Positions 9,321 to 19,998 of a DNA stretch of 64,000 nt are shown here, in pieces (position 1 is the stretch's first letter; the number at the start of each line of letters is the position of its first letter). This DNA comes from a bacterium. Lineage in GTDB: Bacteria > Bdellovibrionota > Bdellovibrionia > Bdellovibrionales > Bdellovibrionaceae. The position numbers were made by a program, and so were the translations under genes. The stretch is from NCBI GenBank assembly GCA_019752925.1, contig JAIELP010000004.1, forward strand, positions 392,258 through 456,257. The letters are read 5' to 3'. The notes beneath the pieces were generated by a model that was not told the DNA's origin, did not search any database, and saw nothing but the letters and a program-made list of their open reading frames with translations.

Positions 9321-11579
9321 ATGGCACAAATAGAAACAACACCAGACATGGTCAAAAAGGTTTATGAAACCACTCGTACTAAAACAGCGGTTATCCGTAA
9401 GCGTTTAGGTCGTGATTTAACTTTAGCTGAAAAAATCGTATATGGACATTTAGATGATCCGCAAAACCAGGAAATAGAACGCGGTAAAAGCTTCTTGTTA
9501 TTAAGACCTGACCGTGTAGCTATGCAAGATGCCACAGCACAGATGGCTATCCTTCAATTTATGTTAGCAGGTAAATCTGAAGCGGCAGTTCCTTCAACAG
9601 TTCACTGTGATCACTTAATTCAAGCCTATCAAGGTAAAGAAAAAGACATGGCCGCTTCGAATATGTCGAACAAAGAAGTATTTAACTTCTTAGCATCATC
9701 GTCTTCAAAATATAATATCGGCTTCTGGAAACCGGGTGCTGGTATCATCCATCAAGTGATTTTAGAAAATTACGCATTTCCAGGTGGTTTGATGATTGGT
9801 ACGGATTCTCACACTCCAAATGCGGGCGGCTTAGGTATGTGCGCAGTTGGTGTGGGTGGATCTGATGCGTCTGACGTTATGGTGGGCTTACCTTGGGAAG
9901 TTAAAAATCCTAAACTTATTGGTGTACACTTAAAAGGTAAATTAAACGGTTGGGCAGCAGCCAAAGATGTGATCTTAAAACTTTGCGGAATGTTAACCGT
10001 AAAAGGTGGAACAGATAAAATTGTTGAGTACTTCGGTGAAGGCGCAAATGCATTATCTTGTACAGGTAAAGCTACAATCACAAATATGGGTGCTGAGTTA
10101 GGTGCAACCTGTTCGGTGTTCCCTTACGACGCTAAAATGGGTGCTTACTTAGCAGCTACCGGTCGTAAAGAATTAGCGCAAATTGCAGATGCTAATAAAG
10201 ATATCTTAACGGCTGATGCTGACGTAATTGCGAACCCTAAAAAATACTTCGACGAAGTTTACGAAATCGATTTATCAACTTTAGAGCCACACTTAGTTGG
10301 CCCGCACACTCCGGATTTAGCACGCCCGATTTCAAAAGTAGCGGAAGAAGCTAAAGCTAACGGTTGGACTTTAAAATTATCAAGCGCCTTAATCGGCTCT
10401 TGCACAAACTCTTCTTACGAAGATATCGGCCGTTCTGCGATGATAGCTGAACAGGCGATGCAAATCGGCGTTAAGATGAATCAACCATTCTTAGTTTCTC
10501 CGGGTTCAACGCAAATTCAAAATACAATCACTCGCGATGGTCAGATGAAAACATTTGAAGCGGTGGGTGCAACGGTGTTAGCCAATGCCTGTGGTCCTTG
10601 TATCGGTCAATGGAAACGTGACGATATTAAATCAGGGGAGAAAAATACGATTTTAACTTCATTCAACCGTAACTTCCGTGGTCGTAACGATGCTAATATG
10701 GAAACTTTAGCTTTCATAGGTTCACCTGAAATGGTGATGGCATTAGGTTTAGCCGGTCGTTTAGATTTCAATCCAATGACGGATGAGTTAGAAGGTCCAA
10801 AAGGTAAAATTAAATTAAAAGCTCCTCATGCTCCGGAGCTTCCTGAAAAAGGTTTTGTTCCTGATACTGAGGGTTACCAAAAACCTGCAGGTGCGGCAGC
10901 GACTGTTGATGTAGATCCTAAATCTGAGCGCTTACAATTACTTTCTCCGTTTACAAAATGGGATGGTAAAGACTTTGTTGATCACTTGGTTTTAGCTAAA
11001 GCTAAAGGTAAATGTACGACAGATCATATCAGCCCGGGCGGTAAATGGCTTAACTTCCGTGGTCACTTAGATAATATTTCTAATAATATGTTATTAGGTG
11101 CAGACAACGCATTTATACCTGGCGAAATCGGTAAAGGTAATAACCAATTAACTGGCGAGAAAAAAGAATTTGCACAGGTGGCTCGTGAATATCAAAAAGC
11201 CAGCAAAGCTTGGATGATCATCGGTGATGAAAACTACGGTGAAGGTTCTTCTCGTGAGCACGCGGCGATGAGCCCTCGTTTCTTGGGTTGCACGGCAGTT
11301 ATTACTAAATCATTCGCACGTATCCATGAAACCAATTTGAAAAAACAAGGCGTATTGGCAGCAACTTTTGTTAACCCTGCTGACTATACTAAAATTCAAG
11401 AAAAAGATTTATTATCAATCCGTGGATTAAATGATTTAGCTCCGGGTAAAAATTTAACTCTTGAAGCTAAACATGCTGATGGTTCAGTTGATAAAATTGA
11501 AATCAAGCATACGTACAATGCTGAGCAGATTAAATGGTTTAAAGCTGGTTCGGCCTTAAACTTAATCCGCGGCGTTTAA
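9321..11579 (+). CDS. acn: aconitate hydratase
   Basis: motifs [41 protein letters not shown]. Confidence 0.96.
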   Translation: MAQIETTPDMVKKVYETTRTKTAVIRKRLGRDLTLAEKIVYGHLDDPQNQEIERGKSFLLLRPDRVAMQDATAQMAILQFMLAGKSEAAVPSTVHCDHLIQAYQGKEKDMAASNMSNKEVFNFLASSSSKYNIGFWKPGAGIIHQVILENYAFPGGLMIGTDSHTPNAGGLGMCAVGVGGSDASDVMVGLPWEVKNPKLIGVHLKGKLNGWAAAKDVILKLCGMLTVKGGTDKIVEYFGEGANALSCTGKATITNMGAELGATCSVFPYDAKMGAYLAATGRKELAQIADANKDILTADADVIANPKKYFDEVYEIDLSTLEPHLVGPHTPDLARPISKVAEEAKANGWTLKLSSALIGSCTNSSYEDIGRSAMIAEQAMQIGVKMNQPFLVSPGSTQIQNTITRDGQMKTFEAVGATVLANACGPCIGQWKRDDIKSGEKNTILTSFNRNFRGRNDANMETLAFIGSPEMVMALGLAGRLDFNPMTDELEGPKGKIKLKAPHAPELPEKGFVPDTEGYQKPAGAAATVDVDPKSERLQLLSPFTKWDGKDFVDHLVLAKAKGKCTTDHISPGGKWLNFRGHLDNISNNMLLGADNAFIPGEIGKGNNQLTGEKKEFAQVAREYQKASKAWMIIGDENYGEGSSREHAAMSPRFLGCTAVITKSFARIHETNLKKQGVLAATFVNPADYTKIQEKDLLSIRGLNDLAPGKNLTLEAKHADGSVDKIEIKHTYNAEQIKWFKAGSALNLIRGV

Positions 11580-11600
11580 GAATTTTTGGTAAAACAAAAT

Positions 11601-11633
11601 AAAAAGAGGAAGTGTAAAGCACTTCCTCTTTTT
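11601..11633. terminator. intrinsic terminator after acn
   Basis: perfect AAAAAGAGGAAGTG-TAAAG-CACTTCCTCTTTTT stem. Confidence 0.88.
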
Positions 11634-11671
11634 ATTTTTAATTGAAAAGATTAGCGACCATTTCCTGATCT

Positions 11672-12607
11672 TTATTGATTGAATGAGCCTGGTTTTCCTT
11701 TGCTAGGTGGGGTTGAACTGGACCCTTTGGTAGGTGAGGTTGCAAACAATCTACGTAAGTACTCTTGATGGCGTTGATCTTTTTCAAACCAAGCAGCATT
11801 ACTGGCACACTCAGATGAGTGATCTATTAAATCTTCATATTTTAATAGTGTCGGGTGTGGTTTAGAGCTAGTAACTTTAACACTGGCAGCAATTCTTAGG
11901 CCTTTGTCGGCTCGAGTAGAGTCATCAAACTGAGTTTCTAAGTCTTTCTGCGAATTTTTTAAATCTCCTTGAAATATTTGCACAGCTCTGAGTCTTGCTC
12001 TGTCGATTTTAGCAAATAAATCTGTGCACTCGCGTGCTTTTTCCATGTCGCCATTAACTAATCCACTTTCTTTATTTATAAAGTTAAGCCATTCGCTACA
12101 TTTGTTTTGAGAATACTCATGACAGTTTTTAAGGCTTCCTTCGTCGACAGTAAGTTTAGTAGTGAGCATACTCTTGCACTTAATAACACTACTCAGTACT
12201 CCAGTATTTTTATCAACCCTGTAAAGCGAGTAATTTCCCAAGTGATCTTCATCGGCAAATGGATTCATTTGATTGCCACGAATTTTACTACTATCTCTAT
12301 TATAAACGCTAAGGCAGTTGTATTGTTTGTTTTGTGGACAGAGTTTTGAGCCAATGTGCCAAGCACTAGTACCAGAACTTTTGCTAAAAACTCTCTGACT
12401 TTCGCTAGACAATTCGTGGGTAACACTCGGATGATGAATAGTTCCGTCACGACTTGTAACTTTCGAAGAAATAACCCCTTTTGAGGAAATAACAAAACTA
12501 TTGCTAAATTCGGGAGGTAAGTTATCGATTTGTTCAGCCTGCGAAAGACCACATATAATTAAAATAAAAGCTACTAGGGTTATTTTTGTATATTTTGAGT
12601 AATTGAT
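11672..12607 (-). CDS. hypothetical secreted protein; ORF extends upstream of the listed TTG start to a putative ATC start
   Basis: same frame open for 65 codons upstream of 12412, encoding INYSKYTKITLVAFILIICGLSQA signal-like sequence; AGGTG four nt before ATC at 12607-12605; in-frame TAG further upstream. Confidence 0.6.
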   Translation of the reverse strand: MNYSKYTKITLVAFILIICGLSQAEQIDNLPPEFSNSFVISSKGVISSKVTSRDGTIHHPSVTHELSSESQRVFSKSSGTSAWHIGSKLCPQNKQYNCLSVYNRDSSKIRGNQMNPFADEDHLGNYSLYRVDKNTGVLSSVIKCKSMLTTKLTVDEGSLKNCHEYSQNKCSEWLNFINKESGLVNGDMEKARECTDLFAKIDRARLRAVQIFQGDLKNSQKDLETQFDDSTRADKGLRIAASVKVTSSKPHPTLLKYEDLIDHSSECASNAAWFEKDQRHQEYLRRLFATSPTKGSSSTPPSKGKPGSFNQ

Positions 12608-12726
12608 GTTGCACCTCGCAATTATAGTCTAATATTGCATCGGCATTTTAATAGGGATTCTTAATTTGACTAAGGTCTTGATTCAACTCTAAGCTAATTA
12701 GAACAGTTTTAAACGCAGAGGAAATT

Positions 12727-13173
12727 ATGAATAAATTTTTAGTACTTCTATTATTGGTTTTTGGTTCTGTATCTCAAGCTAAATTGGCCGGCAACTGGAC
12801 TGGGTGGGGTACATGGAAGTTTAAAGGCGAGGGCGAAGGAACTTATTGCTCACCTATGCAAATGCAGTGGAGTGAAAGTAAAAATAAAATTGCTATCGTA
12901 AAAGGTATGTTCGATTGCGAAGTTGTAGTTATGCATCTGGATAAGACCGAATGGACATTAAAAGATGGTCTTTTATTTGATGACGAGCAAAAACAAGTCG
13001 GTTCTTACGATGGGTCTTATTTTACTGTTTATTTGCCTAGCCCTAATGAAAATACAACTATTGAGATAAAAGTAAAACGCGAAGCCAATCATTATGATTA
13101 TCAGGAAATCTGGTTCAATAAGTATGAAAAAGTTTATGTTATTGAAGGTCGTTTGTTTACATCAGGAGAGTAG
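12727..13173 (+). CDS. hypothetical secreted protein
   Basis: signal peptide MNKFLVLLLLVFGSVSQA. Confidence 0.65.
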   Translation: MNKFLVLLLLVFGSVSQAKLAGNWTGWGTWKFKGEGEGTYCSPMQMQWSESKNKIAIVKGMFDCEVVVMHLDKTEWTLKDGLLFDDEQKQVGSYDGSYFTVYLPSPNENTTIEIKVKREANHYDYQEIWFNKYEKVYVIEGRLFTSGE

Positions 13174-13174
13174 T

Positions 13175-13879
13175 ATGAAATTTTTTGCTGTTTTATTTTT
13201 TGTAGGTCTGACTTCTTTTGCAGATACGGATATGCATTTAATTTATGTTAATGGTGTTGCTGAAAAAACTGTTGAACCTAATATGGTGTTAATACATTTA
13301 GAGTCTTGGGCTAAGGCCCCAACTGCTACGGCAGCGCAAGAACAGCAGGCATTGCAGTTTGGTAAAGTTAAGAGCTCTCTTGAAAAATTTAAAATTAAAA
13401 AAGAAGATATTCAGACGCAGGGGTTTTCGGTTTACCCAGAATACACGTATGACCAAAAAGCCCAGTTAAATAAAATTTCCGGATATCGTGTAAGTCATTC
13501 AGTTTTGCTGACCTATCGTAAAACAGAAGATGCAGGAACTTTATTGGATTCTTTAGTTACGAGTAAGGGCGAAATAAGTGGTGTGAATATTCAGAGTGTT
13601 TCTTGGGATTATGATAAGAAGGCTGAAGTAGAGACGGCAACTTTAGGAGATGCTGTTAAAAATGCACGTAGTAAAGCTGAAGATTTGGCAAAAGCTGCGG
13701 ATGTTATTATTAAAGCGGTTCATAAAATACAGCATACATCGTATGCGCCTCCTGTTGCGCAACCTATGTATGAACGTGCTGCGATGAAGTCTATGGATGC
13801 GGGGGTTGCTGCACCTACAGAGCTTTCATCGGGGCAGATTAAAGTGCGTGTTGAAGTTCAGATGGAGTTTGAGATTTAG
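13175..13879 (+). CDS. SIMPL domain (DUF541) protein
   Basis: start moved from 13094 to ATG 13175 (GGAG upstream, signal peptide MKFFAVLFFVGLTSFA); SIMPL-type pattern VNGVAEKTVEPNMVLIHLESWA. Confidence 0.8.
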   Translation: MKFFAVLFFVGLTSFADTDMHLIYVNGVAEKTVEPNMVLIHLESWAKAPTATAAQEQQALQFGKVKSSLEKFKIKKEDIQTQGFSVYPEYTYDQKAQLNKISGYRVSHSVLLTYRKTEDAGTLLDSLVTSKGEISGVNIQSVSWDYDKKAEVETATLGDAVKNARSKAEDLAKAADVIIKAVHKIQHTSYAPPVAQPMYERAAMKSMDAGVAAPTELSSGQIKVRVEVQMEFEI

Positions 13880-13946
13880 CGACCGCGTGCTTTATAAGCA
13901 CATAGCTTTCCGCGTCGGCGTTTTTTGTTATATTGCCTGACAGAAT

Positions 13947-13984
13947 CTTGTTTTTGTTTTCATTGCCAATAAAAACAAGCAATG
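13947..13984 (+). promoter_or_regulatory. mutually exclusive hairpins in 5' UTR of 14032 CDS
   Basis: CTTGTTTTT (13947-13955)/AAAAACAAG (13971-13979) versus CATTGC (13961-13966)/GCAATG (13979-13984). Confidence 0.35.
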
Positions 13985-14031
13985 GCATGTTTTTGGGGTC
14001 AACAAAACAAACCTAAAACAGGAGAATACAA

Positions 14032-14430
14032 ATGTTTAAATCACTTTTAGCAATCGCAACAGCACTTTCAATGAATATTGCCTTCGCAGCCGAAGCCGTT
14101 ATTCCATTCAAAGAAGCTCCAAAATTTTACAACCAAACTAAAACAGTTGAAGGCACTATCGTAGCTACTCACTGCACAGAAAAAATGTGCTTCCTTAACT
14201 TCGATAAAGATTACGCAACTAATTTATCTGCAGTTATCATGGCTTCTGACTTTGCAAAGTTCTCAAAAGCTACTGGTAAAGAATTACAAGCTGAGATGGA
14301 TAAAATGTACTTAAATAAAAAAGTACAAATCACTGGCGCGGTAAATGAATACAAAAGCAAAGACGCTTCTAAACCAGGCCGTCCACAAATCGCTTTAACT
14401 GATTCTGTAAATATTAAAGTTGTAAAATAG
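14032..14430 (+). CDS. hypothetical periplasmic protein, possibly OB-fold-like
   Basis: signal peptide MFKSLLAIATALSMNIAFA; VEGTIVATHCTEKMCFLNFDKDY and VQITGAVNEYKSK segments. Confidence 0.6.
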   Translation: MFKSLLAIATALSMNIAFAAEAVIPFKEAPKFYNQTKTVEGTIVATHCTEKMCFLNFDKDYATNLSAVIMASDFAKFSKATGKELQAEMDKMYLNKKVQITGAVNEYKSKDASKPGRPQIALTDSVNIKVVK

Positions 14431-14460
14431 TTTAATATTTAAAATTATTTAATACTGAAT

Positions 14461-14490
14461 AAAAAAGCTCCATTTAATGGGGCTTTTTTA
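14461..14490 (+). terminator. intrinsic terminator
   Basis: AAAAAAGCTCCAT-TTA-ATGGGGCTTTTTT (one G-T wobble). Confidence 0.75.
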
Positions 14491-14518
14491 TTATGATGCC
14501 AACAACCCGAGGTTTTAA

Positions 14519-15040
14519 GTGATAAAATTTAAAGTATTAATGTTTTCAGTTTTTTTTGCTAATTCGGTTTTTGCAGCAGAGTTTGGCAAAACCACAATGG
14601 GTGGCTTTGGTTGTCCTAAAGTAGAAGTTGCACAAATAGGTTTGGGTAATAATGTATTACCTCTGAAAATCGATATTGAAAAACCCGGAGAACAAGATCT
14701 GGCACGTGTTGCGTGTAATCTGCGTGTTCCTGTTAAACTCAAAAAAGATGAAATGCTTAAGATTGTTTCGGGCGGAGCTGATTACAAAGTTGAATTTGAT
14801 AAAGGTGGTTCGGCATCTGTTTCTTTATATGCAGGTTTCGGTGGTAAAAAAGAAACTACTTCGCAAGCAAGCATAGTTGAAAGTAATAGTTCAACTATCC
14901 ATATTCCTAAAAATGAATCAGGGTGCGGCAAAGATGTGATGTTAAGAATTAATTTTGATGCGAGTATTTCGGGTAAATTCAAAAGTAGTTTTAAAGCACA
15001 AAATCTGAAATTTGAGATAAAAACAATTAAATGTAATTAA
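14519..15040 (+). CDS. hypothetical secreted protein (DUF4360-like)
   Basis: GTG start with GAGG upstream; signal peptide; GGFGCPKVEVAQ...GCGKDVMLRINFDASISG. Confidence 0.55.
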   Translation: MIKFKVLMFSVFFANSVFAAEFGKTTMGGFGCPKVEVAQIGLGNNVLPLKIDIEKPGEQDLARVACNLRVPVKLKKDEMLKIVSGGADYKVEFDKGGSASVSLYAGFGGKKETTSQASIVESNSSTIHIPKNESGCGKDVMLRINFDASISGKFKSSFKAQNLKFEIKTIKCN

Positions 15041-15603
15041 TTCTGTATCGGCCAGATGTAAGTGGTTTGCATAGATTTATTATCATTACCTTCGTATATT
15101 TCGATAACAGACCCTTTACGAGTCAATTTATTTTCGACGATAAAATCTTCCGCTTTGGGATATACTTTTAAAGGGCCAATGCCCGGTGCTCCTGTGAATA
15201 ATGCAACAACAGCTTTAGTTTTTTGAATCTCATCAATTTTGTAATCTTGTGGGAGTTGGCTTTTAAGTTTTTCCAATACAATTTTTTCGTCAGGAACTAA
15301 AGGATCAATAAGACAGCCGACACGTGAGTTTAAACGGCCTTCTTCAACAACGCGAGGGTCGTCAAAAAATTCTCCGAAACTTAAACGGCATTTTAAACCG
15401 TTTTCACGGGACCACTTTTCAATTTCTTGAATAGTGCTTACAATTTTGTGATATGCTCCAACATGAGTTTTATAAATAATGGTGTAAGGTCCTCGCTCGT
15501 CTTGATCAATTGTTACCGATTTAAACGCACCTGTGTATTGGAATAAATATAAAAAAAACAAAATCAATCCGAGAGATACGGCATAAAGAGTGTGCTTAAC
15601 CAT
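15037..15603 (-). CDS. membrane-anchored GyrI-like effector-binding domain protein
   Basis: single N-terminal TM; GPYTIIYKTHVGAYHKIVSTIQEIEKW pattern. Confidence 0.55.
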   Translation of the reverse strand: MVKHTLYAVSLGLILFFLYLFQYTGAFKSVTIDQDERGPYTIIYKTHVGAYHKIVSTIQEIEKWSRENGLKCRLSFGEFFDDPRVVEEGRLNSRVGCLIDPLVPDEKIVLEKLKSQLPQDYKIDEIQKTKAVVALFTGAPGIGPLKVYPKAEDFIVENKLTRKGSVIEIYEGNDNKSMQTTYIWPIQN

Positions 15604-16155
15604 TTATTTAACCCACTTAATTGAGCAACCCATAGAAGGTGTCTGTGGATGCGATATTTTTTTATTCTCTGAAAGCTCGATAACTGCATTGTAAAGTTCG
15701 CGGTTTTTAACGTATTCAGGTTCTTTCCACGAGTCATCTAAACGGCCACGGTACGCTAATTTAGCTTCGTTATTATAAACAAAGTAATCAGGAGTGCATA
15801 CAGCCCCAAAGCTTTTGGCAACATCCTGTGATTTGTCGTAAAGATAAGTAAATGAGTAATTTTTTTCTTCCGCACGTTTTTTGATGTTTTCAAAACTGTC
15901 TTCGGGGTAGCTGATTTCGTCGTTAGAGCATATCGCCACAACATTTATGTTTTTTATTTTTAAATCATTGCCGAGAGTGATTAAGCGCTCTTCAATAGCT
16001 TTAACATAAGGGCAGTGGTTACAGATAAACATAAACACCACAGGTTGGCCATTGATGAAATCTTTTTTTGAATAAGTTTTGCCATCAGTGGCGGGTAAAG
16101 AAAACTCCGGGATTTGTGTACCGAATTCTACTTTTTCGGGTGTGTAAGTGGGCAT
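15604..16155 (-). CDS. thioredoxin-like / AhpC-TSA (redoxin) family protein
   Basis: FSLPATDGKTYSKKDF, MFICNHCPYVKAIEERL. Confidence 0.85.
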   Translation of the reverse strand: MPTYTPEKVEFGTQIPEFSLPATDGKTYSKKDFINGQPVVFMFICNHCPYVKAIEERLITLGNDLKIKNINVVAICSNDEISYPEDSFENIKKRAEEKNYSFTYLYDKSQDVAKSFGAVCTPDYFVYNNEAKLAYRGRLDDSWKEPEYVKNRELYNAVIELSENKKISHPQTPSMGCSIKWVK

Positions 16156-16162
16156 AAAATTC

Positions 16163-16927
16163 CTATAGCTCCATCCACGATATTTTTTTACTATCGATGC
16201 TTAAGTTTCCAGATTCATCCAGAGCTGTATATTTTTGTTTTAATAAAGGATGCTTGTTTAAAGCTGATAACAGAGCTGCGGTGCTGGTTGTATTCATGGG
16301 CTCAAAAGACATTTGCAATGAAAATGAAAACTCAAATAAGAGTCTTTCTAAAAATGAAATCCAATCCTGCGCCAGCAGCGGTGTTGCAGCTGAAAGCTCG
16401 CGTGCGAGGGAGCTTGCTGTACTAATGCTGCCGGGAGATGAAATGATATTAAACCCCAGGCCGATTAACAGACGGTTGTCATCGCCCTGTGATACGGTTT
16501 CAAGTAGCAAGCCCGCCACCTTTTTGTCATTAATGTAGAGATCATTTGGAGCTTTTAAATTCCAATTAATAAAAGGCCATGTTGACGAAGCCGCACGGTA
16601 AAGCGCTAAACCTATCATAGGTGAAACAGTGGGGTGCGGAGCTGAATCAATCATGAAAGACCAAGTTGATAAAAGCTGCGAGCCTAGAATATCAGAGTCG
16701 GACCAGGTATTTTGACCGCGGCCTTTTCCAGCTGTTTGTCTTTCAGCTAAATAAACAATTAAGTGTTCGTTAAAAGCACTTTCACTGAAGGCTTCGGCTT
16801 TGGCTTTAACATTAGTACTATCAATGGATTTAAAATACTCAGAAGAAATATTTTGTTTTTTAGCCCAATGGTGAGTTACTTCACCAATTAGAATTTGATC
16901 AGACTGATTTTTATGTGATGCAGTCAT
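16163..16927 (-). CDS. birA: biotin--[acetyl-CoA-carboxylase] ligase
   Basis: SIDSTNVKAKAEAF, AERQTAGKGRGQNTW, LKAPNDLYINDKKVAGLLLE. Confidence 0.85.
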   Translation of the reverse strand: MTASHKNQSDQILIGEVTHHWAKKQNISSEYFKSIDSTNVKAKAEAFSESAFNEHLIVYLAERQTAGKGRGQNTWSDSDILGSQLLSTWSFMIDSAPHPTVSPMIGLALYRAASSTWPFINWNLKAPNDLYINDKKVAGLLLETVSQGDDNRLLIGLGFNIISSPGSISTASSLARELSAATPLLAQDWISFLERLLFEFSFSLQMSFEPMNTTSTAALLSALNKHPLLKQKYTALDESGNLSIDSKKISWMEL

Positions 16928-17751
16928 TAATTACCCCAGTCAAAAAGTAAACTCACATCTGCACAGTTTGCTGAGTGGGTAAGGGCACCTACAGAAATGT
17001 AATCTACACCGATTTCAGCAACGGATTTAACGCGTGCCAAATTCATATTACCGCTGGCTTCAGTTTTTATTTCTTTAGGAATCATTTTTAGAGCTAGAGC
17101 CATGGTTTCGTTCGACATATTATCCAGTAAAATTCTTTCAACATTTAAAGAAACACATTCTTTAACCTGTTCTAAATTACTGGCTTCAACTTCTAAAGGA
17201 AGATTGCAGTGTTGACGTAAGCGTCCGACGGCCTGAGTGATTCCGCCCATAAGAGATATATGATTATCTTTAATTAAAACGGCTTCTGATAAATTAAAAC
17301 GGTGATTAGAGCCGCCGCCGTGATGAACGGCGCGTTTTTCCAAATCTCTTAAAAGTGGAGTGGTTTTACGTGTGTCTAAAATTTTTGTTTGAGTACCTTC
17401 AACTGCCTTAACAAACTGACGGGTTAAAGTTGCAATACCTGACAGACGTCCTAAAAAATTAAGCGCCACGCGCTCGGCTTTTAAAATTTGAATTAAATCG
17501 CCTTCAATTGAACAGATGTTTTGGCCTTTGTAAATTAAGTCACCTTCATTGAATTGCCATTTAACTTTAACCTGAGGTTCTAAAAACAAAAGTGTTTCTT
17601 CAAATGCGTTAGCACCAGAGAGTACTAGATCTTCTTTAGCTTTTAAAAGAGCTTCGCCTTGTTTTGGCTTCATGGCCATAGACTCAGTAGTAACATCGCC
17701 AGAAGGCATGTCTTCCTTCAGTGCGGCTTTAATAAGTTCCAGAATGTTCAT
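16927..17751 (-). CDS. nadC: nicotinate-nucleotide diphosphorylase (carboxylating)
   Basis: ALKEDMPSGDVTTE, LDTRKTTPLLRDLEKRAVHHGGGSNHRFNL, ISVGALTHS. Confidence 0.95.
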   Translation of the reverse strand: MNILELIKAALKEDMPSGDVTTESMAMKPKQGEALLKAKEDLVLSGANAFEETLLFLEPQVKVKWQFNEGDLIYKGQNICSIEGDLIQILKAERVALNFLGRLSGIATLTRQFVKAVEGTQTKILDTRKTTPLLRDLEKRAVHHGGGSNHRFNLSEAVLIKDNHISLMGGITQAVGRLRQHCNLPLEVEASNLEQVKECVSLNVERILLDNMSNETMALALKMIPKEIKTEASGNMNLARVKSVAEIGVDYISVGALTHSANCADVSLLFDWGN

Positions 17752-18851
17752 ATGTTATTTTCGATCCCTTGAAGTAATTTGTTAAGTTCTTCACGAACTA
17801 CTTTTTCAGTTACTTCCGGGATTACTTGCCAACAGATTCTTTCGGCAATTTGGCGAATTTCTTCACGCATGAGTTGTTCATCAAAGCTGGAATACGAATT
17901 TTGTTTCTGTTGCAGATTACTTTGGGCTGCTTTATGGCTAGCCACCGGAGAATCTTTTAAGTAGTTCTGAATTTGTTCGTTAATTTTTTTTTGTAAATCG
18001 GGAGTATCTTCACTGCGAGAATTAATAACCTTAACTTCTTCAAACTCGCCAAAACTTTCAGTTTCGATTACAAATTGATTGGCTTTTGCAGAAGTCCACT
18101 CGTCTTGTTGCTGAGCAACTTTGTTAAGACCGGTATTATTTGAAAATTGTTCTTCATGACTATCAATCGGTACCTGCAATGTCGATTTTTCAATTTTACC
18201 TTTTTTGGTAGCAGTGGGTTCGTCAATTACATATGGAGTTGATGGAGTATTGGCTTTTGATGTTTCGGGTATAGAAAAGTCAGATGAAGTTTCTGGTAGT
18301 ACAAAGCCGGTATTACCCGCTGTTTCCGGCGCGCCTGGAATACTTGGAACGGACGGAGTGCTTGGCTGTGCTAAGGTGTTACGGGTTGTTTTTTGTCTTA
18401 CAAAAGTGTCTGACTCTTCAAAGTCAGGCAATTGGGCGTGATTTAAAAAACCTTTGAGAGGAAATGTCTGAAGCTTCGGAACCAGCTTTTCAACTAAGTT
18501 ACGAATAGTTTCGGTTTCAAAAGGTTTTTCAAGAGAAGCATCGGCGCGTGAACCCTTAAAAAGCTGTTCATCGAGCTGCATGAAGCTACTCCACATTAAA
18601 ACCACCGGAATACTTTTGGTATCTTCGTTGTTTTTAAGCTCCAGACAAACTTCATAACCATTTTTTTTATTTAATAAAACATCGGCAATAATGATGTCAG
18701 GAATAAATGACTGCGTAACCGATAGTACATCAATTCCCGTAGGGACTGTTTTGACCTCGACGCCATAATCCGACAATACCATTTGTATCGCTTTTTTTAT
18801 GGTCGAGCTTTCATCTGCCAATAATACGCGCAAAGCCATACCTAAGTACAT
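17748..18851 (-). CDS. response regulator with N-terminal receiver domain and low-complexity linker
   Basis: receiver pattern VLLADESSTIKKAIQMVLSDYGVEV...PDIIIADVLL; C-terminal EIRQIAERICWQVIPEVTEKVVREELNKLL. Confidence 0.8.
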   Translation of the reverse strand: MYLGMALRVLLADESSTIKKAIQMVLSDYGVEVKTVPTGIDVLSVTQSFIPDIIIADVLLNKKNGYEVCLELKNNEDTKSIPVVLMWSSFMQLDEQLFKGSRADASLEKPFETETIRNLVEKLVPKLQTFPLKGFLNHAQLPDFEESDTFVRQKTTRNTLAQPSTPSVPSIPGAPETAGNTGFVLPETSSDFSIPETSKANTPSTPYVIDEPTATKKGKIEKSTLQVPIDSHEEQFSNNTGLNKVAQQQDEWTSAKANQFVIETESFGEFEEVKVINSRSEDTPDLQKKINEQIQNYLKDSPVASHKAAQSNLQQKQNSYSSFDEQLMREEIRQIAERICWQVIPEVTEKVVREELNKLLQGIENNI

Positions 18852-18892
18852 ATCACAATAGCAAATGAGTCAAGTTCAAGGCATGATAAATA

Positions 18893-19981
18893 TTGATGTT
18901 TTCGCGTATTGACCGTTATTTATTGGGTTTGTTTTGGGCTGCATTTGCAGCCGGGCTGATGGTTTTTTTAACTTTATTTTTGGCCACCGATGCTATGACG
19001 ACTTTGGTTAAATACAAAGATGTGAGTTCAGTAATTTTAGCCCGCTATTATGGCTTTTACTCGGCAGAAGTAATTTATAAAATGTTACCAATTGCTTGCG
19101 TGGTAGGCATGGTAATGACTATATCGTCTCTTAATAAAGGCAGCGAGTTAGTAGCGCTTTTTGCATCAGGTCTTAGCTTATTCCGCATTTCACGCGTGAT
19201 TTTTATTTCTATTTTTTTAGTCGGTATTTTTTCATATTATCTGAGTGACCAATTGATGCCAGCGTTCAATAAGCAGAAGAATTTTATATATTACAACGAT
19301 ATGGAACGAACACCTTCGCGTTTTCAAACCATCAAGACAAATAAAATCTGGTACCGCTCCAAAAATTCAATTTTTAATATCAAAACTCTGAATGCTGAGG
19401 GTAATAAAGCTCAGGGGCTTTCGCTTTATTTTTTCAATGATAAATGGGATTTGGTGCAAATGTTGACGGCCGACTCGGTACTTCTTAACGGACGACAATG
19501 GATTTTAAAACATGGCACAATTACAGTATTTGACCAGTCGTCGAGCTTTCCGCTGAATGACAAATTTGTAGAAAAAACCATTGTGATGACTGAAGATGCG
19601 CAGGACTTGCGTAGTACGGGGCAAACATCAGATGTGTTAACTCAAGCTGAACTTTCAAGATATATCAGTAAAAATAAAGATGCCGGGCTTGATACGATTC
19701 GCTATGAGGTGGATTTTCACACTAAATTTGCATTTGCTTTTGCTGGCCTTGTTATGAGTCTTTTGGCATTACCTTTTTGCGTTGGTCAGGCACGGGGCGG
19801 TGGCGGGATGGTAAAAAATTTGGGTATTAGCATTGGTTTAGTAGTTTTATACTGGATTGCCCATAGCACTTCACAAACTCTTGGCTCTCATGGCCAAATT
19901 GCACCAATTTTAGCGGCTTGGCTGCCCAATTTCAGTATGCTCGGTTTAGGCGTGTTCTTATTGTTGCGCTCTAATCGTTAA
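18893..19981 (+). CDS. LptF/LptG family LPS-export permease
   Basis: RIDRYLLGLFWAAFAAGLMVFL... and C-terminal TM block with PILAAWLPN. Confidence 0.85.
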   Translation: MMFSRIDRYLLGLFWAAFAAGLMVFLTLFLATDAMTTLVKYKDVSSVILARYYGFYSAEVIYKMLPIACVVGMVMTISSLNKGSELVALFASGLSLFRISRVIFISIFLVGIFSYYLSDQLMPAFNKQKNFIYYNDMERTPSRFQTIKTNKIWYRSKNSIFNIKTLNAEGNKAQGLSLYFFNDKWDLVQMLTADSVLLNGRQWILKHGTITVFDQSSSFPLNDKFVEKTIVMTEDAQDLRSTGQTSDVLTQAELSRYISKNKDAGLDTIRYEVDFHTKFAFAFAGLVMSLLALPFCVGQARGGGGMVKNLGISIGLVVLYWIAHSTSQTLGSHGQIAPILAAWLPNFSMLGLGVFLLLRSNR

Positions 19982-19998
19982 TCGTCTAAAAATAAGCT

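Noticed and set aside
12265-12552. 95-aa ORF overlapping the 11672 gene, considered as a frameshifted N-terminus
   Set aside because: The 11672 frame itself remains open upstream and encodes the signal peptide, so no frameshift is needed.
16114-16538. Plus-strand ORFs 103 and 113 aa opposite birA
   Set aside because: Antisense shadows without start context; birA reading is well supported.
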